A stretch of DNA of 64,000 nt. It comes from Rhizobium sp. ACO-34A. GTDB taxonomy: Bacteria > Pseudomonadota > Alphaproteobacteria > Rhizobiales > Rhizobiaceae. Position numbers and translations under genes: made by a program. The notes beneath the pieces are model-generated. The model was given only the letters and a program-made list of their open reading frames with translations, did not search any database and was not told the DNA's origin. The stretch's first letter is position 1, and each line of letters begins with the position of its first letter. Shown here one piece after another: positions 17,414 to 26,308 of the stretch. The stretch lies in contig CP021371.1 of NCBI GenBank assembly GCA_002600635.1, forward strand, positions 3,661,001-3,725,000, read 5' to 3'.

Positions 17414-19087
17414 ATGACCGAGACCGCAGACATCATCATCAAGAACGCCAAGGTCCTGACCATGGACAGCGACAGCCCGAAGGCCGAAGCCGTCGCGCTT
17501 TCCGGCAACAAGGTTCTCGCCGTCGGTTCCGCTTCGGAAATCGAAGCACTTGCCACCGCATCGACGAAAATCGTCGATGCCGGCGGAGCAACGGTGATGC
17601 CGGGCTTCAACGAAGCGCACATGCACATCTTCCCCGGCTCCGTTTCGCTGCGCCAACTCAACCTGCATGGCGTCGAAGGCTTCGAGGCGCTGAAGGCCGC
17701 CATGCTGGAATACGCCGCCGCCAATCCCGATGAGCCCCTGCTGATGGGCTTTTCCGCCGATTATTCGATCATCGGCCTCAACCAGCCGGTCACCCGCCAG
17801 CATCTCGACGCCATCATCCCCGACCGTCCGTTCATGATGTTCGCGCCCGACCACCACACAGCCTGGGCCAACACCCCGGCGCTGGAGAAGGCCGGCCTGC
17901 TGCAGGGCAAGGATGTCGGCGTCGGCAACGAAGTGGTGATGGGCGAGGACGGTCTGGCGAGCGGTGAGTTGCGCGAGGGCAATGCCTTTGGTCCCGTCGT
18001 TGCCCTGGCAACCACCGGCGGCCGCGAGGAACTCGGCATGGTCACCGGCATGGACCCGGAAAACGTCACGCCCGAACAATATGCCCTCGATCGCTCCATC
18101 CTGAAGAACGGCCTCGAATACTGCGCCTCCTGGGGCGTCACCTCCATCCAGAACTTCGACGGCAACCACTACCAGCTTCGCATCATGCGCGATCTGGAAC
18201 TGGCCGGCGAACTGCCCTGCCGTATCCGTGTGCCCTTCCACATGAAGAACTTCATGGACCTGTCCGAACTCGACAAGGCCGCCGAGTGGAAGAAGGAATA
18301 TGCCACCGACATGGTGCGCGGCGACTTCGTCAAGGTCTTCATGGATGGCGTTCTCGACAGCCAGACGGCCTATATGCTCGACGGCTATGGCGATCGCCCG
18401 GGTTATACCTACGAGCCGCTGTTCACGCCTGAGGCCTTCGACGCCATCGCCACCAAGGCTGACGGCCTTGGCCTGCAGATCGCCGTCCACGCCATCGGCA
18501 ACGCCGCGATCCGCCAGACGCTTGACGGCTTCGAGGCAGCCGTCAAGGCGAACGGCAGGCAGGACCTCCGCCATCGCATCGAGCATATCGAGGTGATCCA
18601 CCCCGACGATATTCCGCGTTTCAAGGAACTCGGCATCGTCGCTTCCATGCAGCCGGTGCATTATCCGGGCGGCACATGCTTCCCGGCAGAACCCACCACG
18701 GCAAAGATCGGCGAGGATCGCTGGGCCTATGCCTATGCATGGCGGACGATGAAGGATGCCGGCGCTCCTGTCGTCTTCGCATCCGACTGGCCGGTCTCGC
18801 CTGTCTCGCCCTTCCAGTGCATTCAGGATGCGCTCACCCGCAAGCCGTGGAAGGAGGGCCTTCCCGATCAACGCTTCACGCTCGAGGAATCGCTCGAGGC
18901 CTACACCTCCATCGGCGCATGGGTGGAATTCGCGGAAGGTCACAAGGGCAAGCTGAAGCCCGGCTTCCTCGCTGACGTGGTCATTCTTTCCCACGATATC
19001 GAAAGCGTCCCGGCCGACGAAATCATGGCAACCGTTCGCGCGGTGACCACGATCTGCGACGGACGCATTACCTATCAGGCAGCCTGA
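17414..19087 (+). CDS. Amidohydrolase, YtcJ-like (first of a tandem pair)
   Basis: This 557-residue amidohydrolase-family-3 enzyme has the metal-binding FNEAHMHIF near residue 67, FVKVFMDGV near 310 with the likely bridging lysine, VHAIGNAA near 360, HRIEHIEVIHP near 395 and FASDWPVSP near 455. YtcJ-type enzymes hydrolyse amide or cyclic amide bonds and the substrate is rarely known. It is preceded by the NylB-like hydrolase (22 bases) and followed by a same-length paralogue. The ATG at 17414 gives the natural N-terminus. Confidence 0.85.
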   Translation: MTETADIIIKNAKVLTMDSDSPKAEAVALSGNKVLAVGSASEIEALATASTKIVDAGGATVMPGFNEAHMHIFPGSVSLRQLNLHGVEGFEALKAAMLEYAAANPDEPLLMGFSADYSIIGLNQPVTRQHLDAIIPDRPFMMFAPDHHTAWANTPALEKAGLLQGKDVGVGNEVVMGEDGLASGELREGNAFGPVVALATTGGREELGMVTGMDPENVTPEQYALDRSILKNGLEYCASWGVTSIQNFDGNHYQLRIMRDLELAGELPCRIRVPFHMKNFMDLSELDKAAEWKKEYATDMVRGDFVKVFMDGVLDSQTAYMLDGYGDRPGYTYEPLFTPEAFDAIATKADGLGLQIAVHAIGNAAIRQTLDGFEAAVKANGRQDLRHRIEHIEVIHPDDIPRFKELGIVASMQPVHYPGGTCFPAEPTTAKIGEDRWAYAYAWRTMKDAGAPVVFASDWPVSPVSPFQCIQDALTRKPWKEGLPDQRFTLEESLEAYTSIGAWVEFAEGHKGKLKPGFLADVVILSHDIESVPADEIMATVRAVTTICDGRITYQAA

Positions 19088-19092
19088 CCGGA

Positions 19093-19121
19093 TTTTGCCG
19101 TCCGCCAGCCGGGCGGCAAAA
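19093..19121 (+). terminator. Hairpin between the tandem amidohydrolase genes
   Basis: TTTTGCCGTCCG (19093-19104) pairs with CGGGCGGCAAAA (19110-19121), with one G-T wobble. On the minus strand it ends in a T-tract. On the plus strand it may act as an mRNA-stabilising or partly terminating structure. Confidence 0.5.
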
Positions 19122-19158
19122 GCCCGCCCGACCCGGCCATTTCAAGGGACAAGCCACC

Positions 19159-20832
19159 ATGACCGCGACCGCCGACCTCATCGTTCACAACGCCCGCATC
19201 CTCACCATGGATGATGAAAGCCCGCGTGCCGAAGCCATTGCCATTGCGGGAAACAGGATCCTGGCCGTCGGCGGCAATGCTGAAATCCTGCCGCTCGCAA
19301 AGGCCGGCGCGCGGATCATCGACGCTGGCGGCGCAACCGTCCTTCCCGGCTTCAACGAAGCCCATATGCACATCTTCGGCGGCTCGGTCGGCCTGAACGA
19401 ACTTTCCTTGTTCAAGGTGCAGGGTTTCGACGCGCTGAAGAGCGCCATCCAGACCTATGCTGCCGCCAATCCCGATCTTCCGCTGCTGGTCGCGCAATAT
19501 GCCGACTACACCGTGATTTCCGAGGAAGAGCGCGCCACCCGTCACCATCTCGACCGCATCATCCCGGACCGTCCCTTCCTGATGTTCTCCCCGGATCATC
19601 ACACGGCCTGGGCAAACACGATCGCGCTGGAAAAGGCCGGCATCCTGCAGGGCCGCGATGTCGGCGTCGGCAACGAAATCGTCATGGGCGATGACGGTCT
19701 CGCGACCGGCGAACTGCGCGAAAGCAATGCGATCCGTCCCGTCTCCTCCATGAGCACATCGGGCGGCCGCGAGGGATTGGGTGTCGGCACCGGTGGCGAC
19801 CCGGAACATGTGACAGCGGAAGAGCGCGCCGGCGACATCGCGGTTATCAAACGCGGCCTCGCCTATTGCGCCTCGCTCGGCATCACCTCGTTCCAGAACA
19901 TGGACGGCAGCCTCTACCAGCTCGAAATGCTGCAGGAGATCGAGGACACCGACGGGTTACCGGTCCGCGTCCGCATGCCCTTCCACATGAAGAACTTCAT
20001 GCCGCTCTCCGCTATCGAGGAAAAAGCGGCCGCATGGCGGGCGCGCTTCGACACCGACAAGCTCCGCAGCAACTTCGTCAAGATGTTCATGGATGGCGTT
20101 ACCGAAGGCGAAACCGCCGTCTTCGTCGATGATTACAGCCACAAGCCCGGCTGGAAGGGCGATCCGCTGTTTTCCGCCGAGCACTTCAATTTCATCGCGG
20201 TCGAAGCCGACAGGCTTGGTCTGCCGGTCACCGTGCACGCCATCGGCGACGGCGCGGTCCGCATGGTGCTGGACGGTTACGAAGCAGCCATCGAAGCGAA
20301 CGGCAAGCGCGACAGCCGCAATCGCATCGAACACATCGAGGTCGTGCATCCCGACGATGTCCCGCGCTTTGCAAAACTCGGCACCGTCGCCTCGATGCAG
20401 CCGACCCATCCGCCGGGTTCGGCCGGCCTGCCGCTCGAACCCTACCTCACCTATATTGGCCGCGAACGCTGGCCCTTCGCCTTCGCCTGGAAGACGCTGG
20501 TCGATGCCGGCGCGAAAATCGTATTCGCCACCGACTGGCCCGTCTCGCCGCTCGCACCGCTGAGCTGCATCGGCGACGCCATGACCCGCAAGCCCTGGGC
20601 GGACGACATGCCCGACCATCGTCTTTCCCTGATGGAGACCCTTGCCGCCTACACCCGCACAAGCGCATGGGTAGAATTCATGGAAGATCGAAAGGGTAAG
20701 TTGAAAGAAGGCTTCCTCGCCGATATCGTCGTTCTTTCCGGCGATATCGAGGCCTGCCCGGCCGGGGAAATCGCCGCTCTCAAACCCGTCGCAACGATCT
20801 GCGATGGCCGCATCACTTACGAGGCATCCTGA
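19159..20832 (+). CDS. Amidohydrolase, YtcJ-like (second of a tandem pair)
   Basis: This is a 557-residue paralogue of the preceding gene, with the same metal-binding blocks: FNEAHMHIF, FVKMFMDGV, VHAIGDGA, NRIEHIEVVHP and FATDWPVSP. Differences cluster in loops near the active site (EGETAVFVDDYSHKPG against DSQTAYMLDGYGDRPG, and MQPTHPPG against MQPVHYPG), as expected if a duplicate has changed substrate range. It sits just upstream of a TetR regulator gene, with a 7-base gap. Confidence 0.85.
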   Translation: MTATADLIVHNARILTMDDESPRAEAIAIAGNRILAVGGNAEILPLAKAGARIIDAGGATVLPGFNEAHMHIFGGSVGLNELSLFKVQGFDALKSAIQTYAAANPDLPLLVAQYADYTVISEEERATRHHLDRIIPDRPFLMFSPDHHTAWANTIALEKAGILQGRDVGVGNEIVMGDDGLATGELRESNAIRPVSSMSTSGGREGLGVGTGGDPEHVTAEERAGDIAVIKRGLAYCASLGITSFQNMDGSLYQLEMLQEIEDTDGLPVRVRMPFHMKNFMPLSAIEEKAAAWRARFDTDKLRSNFVKMFMDGVTEGETAVFVDDYSHKPGWKGDPLFSAEHFNFIAVEADRLGLPVTVHAIGDGAVRMVLDGYEAAIEANGKRDSRNRIEHIEVVHPDDVPRFAKLGTVASMQPTHPPGSAGLPLEPYLTYIGRERWPFAFAWKTLVDAGAKIVFATDWPVSPLAPLSCIGDAMTRKPWADDMPDHRLSLMETLAAYTRTSAWVEFMEDRKGKLKEGFLADIVVLSGDIEACPAGEIAALKPVATICDGRITYEAS

Positions 20833-20839
20833 CGAGGAC

Positions 20840-21502
20840 ATGAACGAAGACAGCAGACAATCGACTGGTGCTCCCGCGGCAAGGAGCCCCGGCGCGACGA
20901 AAAAGGGGATAGAAACCCGGGCGCGCATCATCAGGGGCGCGATCGAGGCGGTGGAAAGCGAAGGCATGGAATCGCTGACCACGCGCAAGATCGCCGCGCG
21001 CGCCGGTGTGCAGCTCGCCACGCTGCACTACTATTTCGACAGCAAGGAAAGCCTGATGCTGGCGGTCCTTGAAGACCTCGTCACAGACATGAGCACACGC
21101 TACACCAGTTCGGTGAACAGCGCCGACATGGACGACCGCATCGCCCAGCTCATCCGGCTGATCTGGCGCTATATCGGCGAGAACCCCAACCGCGAAATTT
21201 CCCAGATCGAACTGACGATCTATGCCCTGCGCACCAAGGGCTCGGAATGGCTGGCTGCCAAGCAGTACAACACCTACATCGATTTCTACAGCCAGTTCGT
21301 GTTCCGCGACAGCGACATCCCGGAGCCCGAACGGACCCGGATCGCCAACGCCGTCACCCGCTTCATGCTGATCGGCATCGACGGACTTATCCTGCAGAAC
21401 TTCGCGCTCGGTGACACCGCCGTTGCCTCGGAAAGCGTCGAAGCGCTGATCTTCACCACCCAGGCCTATCTGAAAAAGCTGATCGTCCAGTCAACGGCCT
21501 GA
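20840..21502 (+). CDS. TetR/AcrR family transcriptional regulator
   Basis: This 220-residue protein has an N-terminal TetR helix-turn-helix (LTTRKIAARAGVQLATLHYY followed by FDSKESL) at about residues 45-70 and a helical ligand-binding C-terminus. The start ATG is 7 bases after the amidohydrolase stop, with GACGAGGA as ribosome site, so it is co-transcribed with that gene. It probably represses the operon and responds to its substrate. Confidence 0.88.
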   Translation: MNEDSRQSTGAPAARSPGATKKGIETRARIIRGAIEAVESEGMESLTTRKIAARAGVQLATLHYYFDSKESLMLAVLEDLVTDMSTRYTSSVNSADMDDRIAQLIRLIWRYIGENPNREISQIELTIYALRTKGSEWLAAKQYNTYIDFYSQFVFRDSDIPEPERTRIANAVTRFMLIGIDGLILQNFALGDTAVASESVEALIFTTQAYLKKLIVQSTA

Positions 21503-21625
21503 CCCTCAGGACAGCTTCATGTCGGACATGATCCCGGCGTAACAGCCGGGGCCATGCTTCCGCGCGCGCTGACAATGGATTGCGGAAAATCAGGCTTGCA
21601 AGAAATACCCATATGTGAAAGATAA

Positions 21626-21639
21626 ATTCAAATAAGAAT
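21626..21639. promoter_or_regulatory. Putative IclR-family operator upstream of the CoA-transferase gene
   Basis: ATTC-AAATAA-GAAT lies within a longer perfect AAATTC-N6-GAATTT (21624-21641). The same ATTC-AAATAM-GAAT pattern is repeated at 25347-25360 next to the iclR gene. It is about 75 bases upstream of the CoA-transferase start. Confidence 0.5.
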
Positions 21640-21712
21640 TTTGGCGAATGCAGACTCGCCATTCCAGCATCTGCCGTCGGCGTTCCGGCCGACATCTTGG
21701 GAGGAGATTGAC

Positions 21713-22870
21713 ATGCAGGATGAAGCGGGCCCGCTGCTTGCGGGGCTGACCGTGATCGATATGAGCCAGTTCCTGTCCGGGCCTTACTGCTCGCTCCGCC
21801 TGCTCGACCTCGGCGCACGCGTCATCAAGATCGAACGGCCTGACGGCGGCGACCTTTCCCGCCGCCTTTACCTCTCGGATACCGAGGTCGGCGGCGACTC
21901 CACGCTGTTCCACGCCATCAACCGCGGCAAGGAAAGCCTCGGCATCGACCTGAAGAACCCTGAAGATCTCGCCTTCCTGCGCAAGCTGCTGGGCAGCGCG
22001 GACGTGATGATCCAGAACTTCCGTCCCGGCGTGATCGAGCGCCTCGGCCTCGATTACGAGGCGGTGAAGGCCATCAATCCGAAGATCGTCTACGCCTCGA
22101 TCAGCGGCTATGGCGAAGAGGGACCGTGGGTCATGCGCCCCGGTCAGGACCTGCTCGCGCAGGCCCGCTCCGGCGTGATGTGGCTGAACGGTGACGAAAA
22201 TCAGGGGCCCGTGCCCCTCGGCCTGTCCATCGCCGACATGCTGGCCGGCGCCAACACCTGTCAGGCCATCCTCGCCGCCCTCGTGCGCCGAGGCGTCTCG
22301 GGCAAGGGCGCGCATGTCCAGACCAGCCTGCTGGAAAGCCTTGTCGATCTCCAGTTCGAGCTTTTGACTACCCACCTGAACGACGGCCGTCGCCTTCCGA
22401 AGCGCGCCTCCTTCCGCAACGCCAATGCCTATCTCTCCGCGCCCTACGGCGTATACCCGGCCAAGGACGGCTATCTCGCCATCGCCATGACCCCAATCGG
22501 CCGCCTGCAGGATCTGCTTGGCATCGAGGCTCTGGCGCCCTTCCGCGACGATCCGAAATCGTGGTTCACCCGCCGCGACGAAATCAAGAAGATCATCGCC
22601 GACCGCATCGCGACCGAGACTGTCGAGCACTGGCTCGCCATTCTGGAGCCTGCCGACATCTGGTGCTCGAAGGTGATGGAATGGCCGGAACTGCTGGAGA
22701 GCGAAGGCTTCCGCCTGCTCGACATGCTGCAGACCGTCACCCGCGAAGATGATGTCGCGATCGGCACCACCCGCTGCCCCGTTCGTGTCGATGGCAAGCG
22801 GCCCTATGGCGGCCGCGCCGCGCCGCTCGTTGGAGAACACACGGCAAAGATCAGGGCGGAGTTCGCGTAA
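21713..22870 (+). CDS. CaiB/BaiF family III CoA-transferase
   Basis: This 385-residue enzyme has the family III N-terminus (LAGLTVIDMSQFLSGPYCS, then LGARVIKIERPDGGDLSR) and the likely catalytic aspartate in LGLSIADMLAG near residue 170. Family members move CoA between carboxylic acids, or act as acyl-CoA racemases. The ATG at 21713 follows GGGAGGAGAT. Its stop overlaps the next start by one base, so it is coupled to the solute-binding-like gene. An operator-like repeat upstream suggests control by the IclR protein encoded 4 kb downstream. Confidence 0.87.
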   Translation: MQDEAGPLLAGLTVIDMSQFLSGPYCSLRLLDLGARVIKIERPDGGDLSRRLYLSDTEVGGDSTLFHAINRGKESLGIDLKNPEDLAFLRKLLGSADVMIQNFRPGVIERLGLDYEAVKAINPKIVYASISGYGEEGPWVMRPGQDLLAQARSGVMWLNGDENQGPVPLGLSIADMLAGANTCQAILAALVRRGVSGKGAHVQTSLLESLVDLQFELLTTHLNDGRRLPKRASFRNANAYLSAPYGVYPAKDGYLAIAMTPIGRLQDLLGIEALAPFRDDPKSWFTRRDEIKKIIADRIATETVEHWLAILEPADIWCSKVMEWPELLESEGFRLLDMLQTVTREDDVAIGTTRCPVRVDGKRPYGGRAAPLVGEHTAKIRAEFA

Positions 22871-24006
22871 TGGTCATCACCCTGAAAGGCATGACCTGGA
22901 GCCATCCCCGCGGTTACGACCCGATGGTGGCCTGCTCCGCCGACTGGCTGGAAAAGACCGGTGTGACGGTCGAGTGGGACAAGCGCTCCCTGCAGGATTT
23001 CGAGAGCTTTCCCGTCGAGGAACTTGCCCGCAACTACGACCTGATCGTCATCGATCACCCCCATGTCGGGCAGATCACCGCGGAAAACTGCCTCGCCCCG
23101 CTGGAACAACCCGAGCGACAGACCGAATTCGAGGCGCTGGCGGCGGGCACCGTCGGTGCATCCTTTCCCAGCTACAACTGGCAGGGTCATCAATGGGCCT
23201 TCCCCATCGACGCTGCAACGCAGGTGCTTGCATGGCGGCCCGACCGGCTGGAAGCTCCGCCGGCCGAATGGGAAGACGTGCTGCATCTGGCCCGTCGCGG
23301 CGCGGTCCTCCTGCCGCTGCGCCCGCCCCATTCGCTGATGAGCTTCTTCACCCTTTGCGGCCAGCTCGGACGCCCGTGTTCCGTCGACAGGGACACACCC
23401 TTTGCAGACCGTGAGACCGGCGGCAACGCGCTGGAAATGATCCGTGAACTGGCGAGCCTGATCGACCCGGCCTGCCTGACGATGGACCCCATCGCGGTCC
23501 TCGACAGCATGGGCGACACAAGTTCACCCGTTGCAGTCTCGCCACTCATCTACGGCTATGTCAGTTATTCGCTGGACGGTTTCCGCCCTGCCCGCATCGC
23601 CTTTGCCGACATGCCGCTGGCTGGCGACAGCGCGTACAAGGGTTCGGCGCTTGGCGGCACCGGCATCGCTGTTTCGGCATTCTCGCAGAACCGGCAGGCC
23701 GCAATCGATTTCGCCTACTGGATCGCCGGAGGCCCCGTGCAGGCTGACAGCTACTGGCGCTCCGGAGGCCAGCCTGGCCATGCCGCCGGATGGGAAGACG
23801 ATGGCGCGAACGCCGCCACGCTCGATTTCTACCGCGCCACTCGCCGCACACTGGAGGGTGCATGGCTCCGCCCGCGGCATGACGGCTACATGCCGTTCCA
23901 GGAAGAAGCGTCCCACATCGTCAACAACGCCGTCACCGGCACGATTTCCATCGACACGGCGATTGCGCAACTGAATGACGGCTTCGTGAAGAGTTTCCGG
24001 GGATAG
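22870..24006 (+). CDS. Solute-binding-protein-like protein without signal peptide
   Basis: This 378-residue protein has the fold signatures of an extracellular solute-binding protein of the sugar type: [14 protein letters not shown] near residue 60, [19 protein letters not shown] near 100, and [20 protein letters not shown] near 265. However, it starts [17 protein letters not shown], with no signal sequence or lipobox. It overlaps the CoA-transferase stop by one base. No permease or ATPase is adjacent. It may be a cytoplasmic ligand-binding or sensor protein, or an enzyme derived from that fold; function not assigned. Confidence 0.75.
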   Translation: MVITLKGMTWSHPRGYDPMVACSADWLEKTGVTVEWDKRSLQDFESFPVEELARNYDLIVIDHPHVGQITAENCLAPLEQPERQTEFEALAAGTVGASFPSYNWQGHQWAFPIDAATQVLAWRPDRLEAPPAEWEDVLHLARRGAVLLPLRPPHSLMSFFTLCGQLGRPCSVDRDTPFADRETGGNALEMIRELASLIDPACLTMDPIAVLDSMGDTSSPVAVSPLIYGYVSYSLDGFRPARIAFADMPLAGDSAYKGSALGGTGIAVSAFSQNRQAAIDFAYWIAGGPVQADSYWRSGGQPGHAAGWEDDGANAATLDFYRATRRTLEGAWLRPRHDGYMPFQEEASHIVNNAVTGTISIDTAIAQLNDGFVKSFRG

Positions 24007-24035
24007 CCCGGAGCCGCGCTCTGGATCGACCAGAT

Positions 24036-24080
24036 CATCAATGTCACCATGAACAGATTCGTTTCATGGTGACATTGATG
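24036..24080 (+). promoter_or_regulatory. Perfect 18-bp hairpin covering the ynfA ribosome-binding site
   Basis: Arms at 24036-24053 and 24063-24080 are fully complementary around a 9-base loop. The right arm contains GGTGA (24068-24072) and the ATG at 24078, and the left arm contains the matching TCACC. If transcribed, the ribosome site and start of ynfA are paired. It could also act as a T-less terminator for the upstream operon. Confidence 0.65.
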
Positions 24081-24416
24081 CATCCCATATTTTCCACCGG
24101 CGCCATTTATGCCGCTGCCGCCTTCTGCGAAATCGCCGGCTGCTTTGCCTTCTGGGCATGGCTGAAACTGTCGAAATCCATTTTCTGGCTGGCGCCGGGT
24201 GCCGCCCTGCTCGTCGCCTTCGCGGCCTTGCTCACACTCGTGCCAAGCGAAGCCGCCGGCCGCGCCTATGCCGCCTATGGCGGCGTCTACATCCTCGCCT
24301 CTCTTGTGTGGCTGTGGCTCGTCGAGGGGCAAATGCCGGATCGCTGGGATTTCACCGGCTCGCTGCTGGCGCTTGCAGGTGCCGCCGTCATCCTTTTCGC
24401 CCCTCGCGCCGCCTGA
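24078..24416 (+). CDS. YnfA/UPF0060 family small membrane protein
   Basis: This protein of about 112 residues with four predicted helices has the UPF0060 blocks [36 protein letters not shown] and [16 protein letters not shown]. It resembles small multidrug resistance-type proteins; function is unproven. I prefer the ATG at 24078 over the one at 24066. It lies 5 bases after GGTGA, fits the usual N-terminal length, and the upstream ATG is inside a hairpin arm. The hairpin suggests translational control. Confidence 0.85.
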   Translation: MHPIFSTGAIYAAAAFCEIAGCFAFWAWLKLSKSIFWLAPGAALLVAFAALLTLVPSEAAGRAYAAYGGVYILASLVWLWLVEGQMPDRWDFTGSLLALAGAAVILFAPRAA

Positions 24417-24449
24417 GTGGATTTCGGGCGGATTTTCGGCCAGACAGGG

Positions 24450-25295
24450 TCAGATGCTCCACAGTTTCAGGGCATTCCCCGAGAGAACCCGCGTCTTATC
24501 ATCGAGGCTGACACCGGAAAGCAGCGCATGGGTCGCACCCACCCAGGTCGAAAGCCCGCCGCCCAGCGTGCAGACAGGCCAGTCGCTGCCCCAGACCATG
24601 CGGTCGAAGCCGAAGTTTTCGGCCACATGGGCGAAGTAAGGTTTCAGGTCTTCCAGCGTCCAGTTCTCGGCTCCATAGGCCGGCAGACCGGAAAGCTTGA
24701 CGGTCACATTCGGCCGCCGGGCGATTTCCGCCATCGGCCCCTTCCACACATCGAAGCCGCCGCTCTTGATATCCGGTATGCCGCAATGGTCGAGCACGAA
24801 GGAAACGTCAGGAGCGCTATCGGCAAGCGCCGCAGCCTTTTTCAACTGATGCGGCAGAACGCAGATATCGAAGACCAGCCCAGTGCCGGCGAGACGCCGG
24901 ATATTTTCGCGAAACAGTGCCCCCTCGGAGAAATCGTCCGGCATCACATGCAGCACGCGACGGAAGCCTCGCACGAAACGGTTGCCGAGCACCCGCTCGA
25001 GATAAACAGGGAAATCCGCTGATTCGGGCCGGCAGGCGGCAATCGCTCCGACAAGCTGGCTTCCCTCGGTCGCGGCCCCAAGGACGGCAAGACGCTCGAT
25101 CATCGCCGTTTCCGCCTCGATATCGGCCTCCGCCACATCGACTTCCATATGCAGGGTCGCGGAAATCCCGAGGCGACGCGCCTCCTGCAGGTAGGTATCG
25201 TAGGTGAAATCGGCATCGAGCGGCGGAACACCGGAAAGCCACGGATAGGAAAGCTGTCCCCTGTAGATCAGGTGCAGATGGGTATCGACGATCAT
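24450..25295 (-). CDS. Amidohydrolase of the COG3618 lactonase type (probable L-fuconolactonase)
   Basis: This 281-residue TIM-barrel hydrolase begins MIVDTHLHLIYRG, with the HxH motif, and has VLDHCGIPD near residue 170 and MVWGSDWPVC near 245, as in COG3618 lactonases. The family opens sugar-acid lactones such as L-fucono-1,5-lactone. It lies downstream of the iclR gene on the same strand, behind a putative IclR operator, and a dehydratase for L-fuconate is in the same cluster. The substrate is inferred from context. Confidence 0.72.
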   Translation of the reverse strand: MIVDTHLHLIYRGQLSYPWLSGVPPLDADFTYDTYLQEARRLGISATLHMEVDVAEADIEAETAMIERLAVLGAATEGSQLVGAIAACRPESADFPVYLERVLGNRFVRGFRRVLHVMPDDFSEGALFRENIRRLAGTGLVFDICVLPHQLKKAAALADSAPDVSFVLDHCGIPDIKSGGFDVWKGPMAEIARRPNVTVKLSGLPAYGAENWTLEDLKPYFAHVAENFGFDRMVWGSDWPVCTLGGGLSTWVGATHALLSGVSLDDKTRVLSGNALKLWSI

Positions 25296-25346
25296 TCGGG
25301 TCTCCTCCTCGAATTCGCGAGGAAACCTGCCACATAAAAATCAGCT

Positions 25347-25360
25347 ATTCAAATACGAAT
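25347..25360. promoter_or_regulatory. Putative IclR-family operator upstream of the lactonase gene
   Basis: ATTC-AAATAC-GAAT matches the site at 21626-21639 in 13 of 14 bases. It lies in the 75-base gap between the iclR gene and the lactonase gene. Confidence 0.5.
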
Positions 25361-25370
25361 TTTTGAGGTT

Positions 25371-26162
25371 TCACCCCTCGGCCTTGAAGTCGGAGCCGGT
25401 CATCTCCGAGAGCTTGCGGGTGGTCTCCAGCAGCAGCTGAATGGTGTTGGTGATATCGGGCGCGCCGGGCGTGTTGATCAACGTGATATAGGGCACCGTC
25501 AGCGACGCGATCACCTTGCCGTCCGCTCCCAGAACGGGTGCCGACAGGTTGATGACGCCCGCCGTCTGCGCGCTCGGCATCATCTCGTAGCCGCGCGCAC
25601 GGATCTGGTCGAGCCGCGACAGGAATTCCGGCGTGACCTTGTTGTGGTCGCCGCTGCTGCCGAGGTTTTCGGCGATCATCATCTCACGCTCTTCCTTCGT
25701 ATGGAAGGCGAGCAGCACATGGCCGGAGCCCGTATCGAACAGACTGATCCGCGAGCCGACACGGATGGAAATACCCCAGTAACCCGGCGCTTCCTGCTGG
25801 GCGATGACCACCGGATAGCCCCGATCGAAGACGACGAGCTGGTTCGCCTGACGGGACGCCTCGGCAAGCTCGCGCATCAGCGGCACGGCGAAGGAAACGA
25901 GCCGGCGCACGGGCGCGTGAAGCTGGGCCAGCCCGAAAAGCTTCAGCGTCAATGCGAAACGGTCACCGTCGATGCGGGTCACGTAGCCGCGCTTCACCAG
26001 CCGGTCGAGCATTCGGTAGAATTCGTTCGGGCTGCGGTCGAGGCGCTTGGCGATTTCGGCCTGCGTCAGCCCGCCATCGACGGCGGCCAGAAGTTCGAGA
26101 ATATCCAGTCCCTTGTCCAGCGCCGGCGCGCGATAGCGGTCGTTGTCGTCTTCTGTCACCAC
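25371..26162 (-). CDS. IclR family transcriptional regulator
   Basis: This 263-residue regulator has a winged helix at residues ~15-75 (LDILELLAAVDGGLTQAEIA, then FYRMLDRLVKRGYVTR) and an IclR ligand domain with GSGHVLLAF and GVINLSAPVLGADGKVIASL. Start is a GTG at 26162, or the adjacent GTG at 26159, behind GGGGAG. It is divergent from the sugar importer and probably controls it, along with the lactonase and CoA-transferase genes that carry similar upstream repeats. Confidence 0.9.
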   Translation of the reverse strand: MVTEDDNDRYRAPALDKGLDILELLAAVDGGLTQAEIAKRLDRSPNEFYRMLDRLVKRGYVTRIDGDRFALTLKLFGLAQLHAPVRRLVSFAVPLMRELAEASRQANQLVVFDRGYPVVIAQQEAPGYWGISIRVGSRISLFDTGSGHVLLAFHTKEEREMMIAENLGSSGDHNKVTPEFLSRLDQIRARGYEMMPSAQTAGVINLSAPVLGADGKVIASLTVPYITLINTPGAPDITNTIQLLLETTRKLSEMTGSDFKAEG

Positions 26163-26184
26163 GCGCTCCCCAATGAATAGGTCA

Positions 26185-26259
26185 ATTCATATACGCAGAA
26201 ATACGGCCCCGCAATACTTTCGGCTTGACGTCAGATAAATAAATGGTTTGTATATGAAT
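26185..26259. promoter_or_regulatory. Paired 10-bp inverted half-sites in the iclR/importer intergenic region
   Basis: ATTCATATAC (26185-26194) and GTATATGAAT (26250-26259) are exact reverse complements 55 bases apart between the divergent genes. They share ATTC/GAAT with the other candidate IclR sites, so they could be the autoregulatory operators. Confidence 0.5.
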
Positions 26260-26308
26260 GAAGCTCTCATGGGTGAGGGCTGAGGCGAAAGCCAATTGGG
26301 AGGAGAAA

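Noticed and set aside
24066..24077. ATG at 24066 as the ynfA start
   Set aside because: It lies within the right arm of the hairpin, without its own ribosome site, and would make the protein longer than usual for the family.
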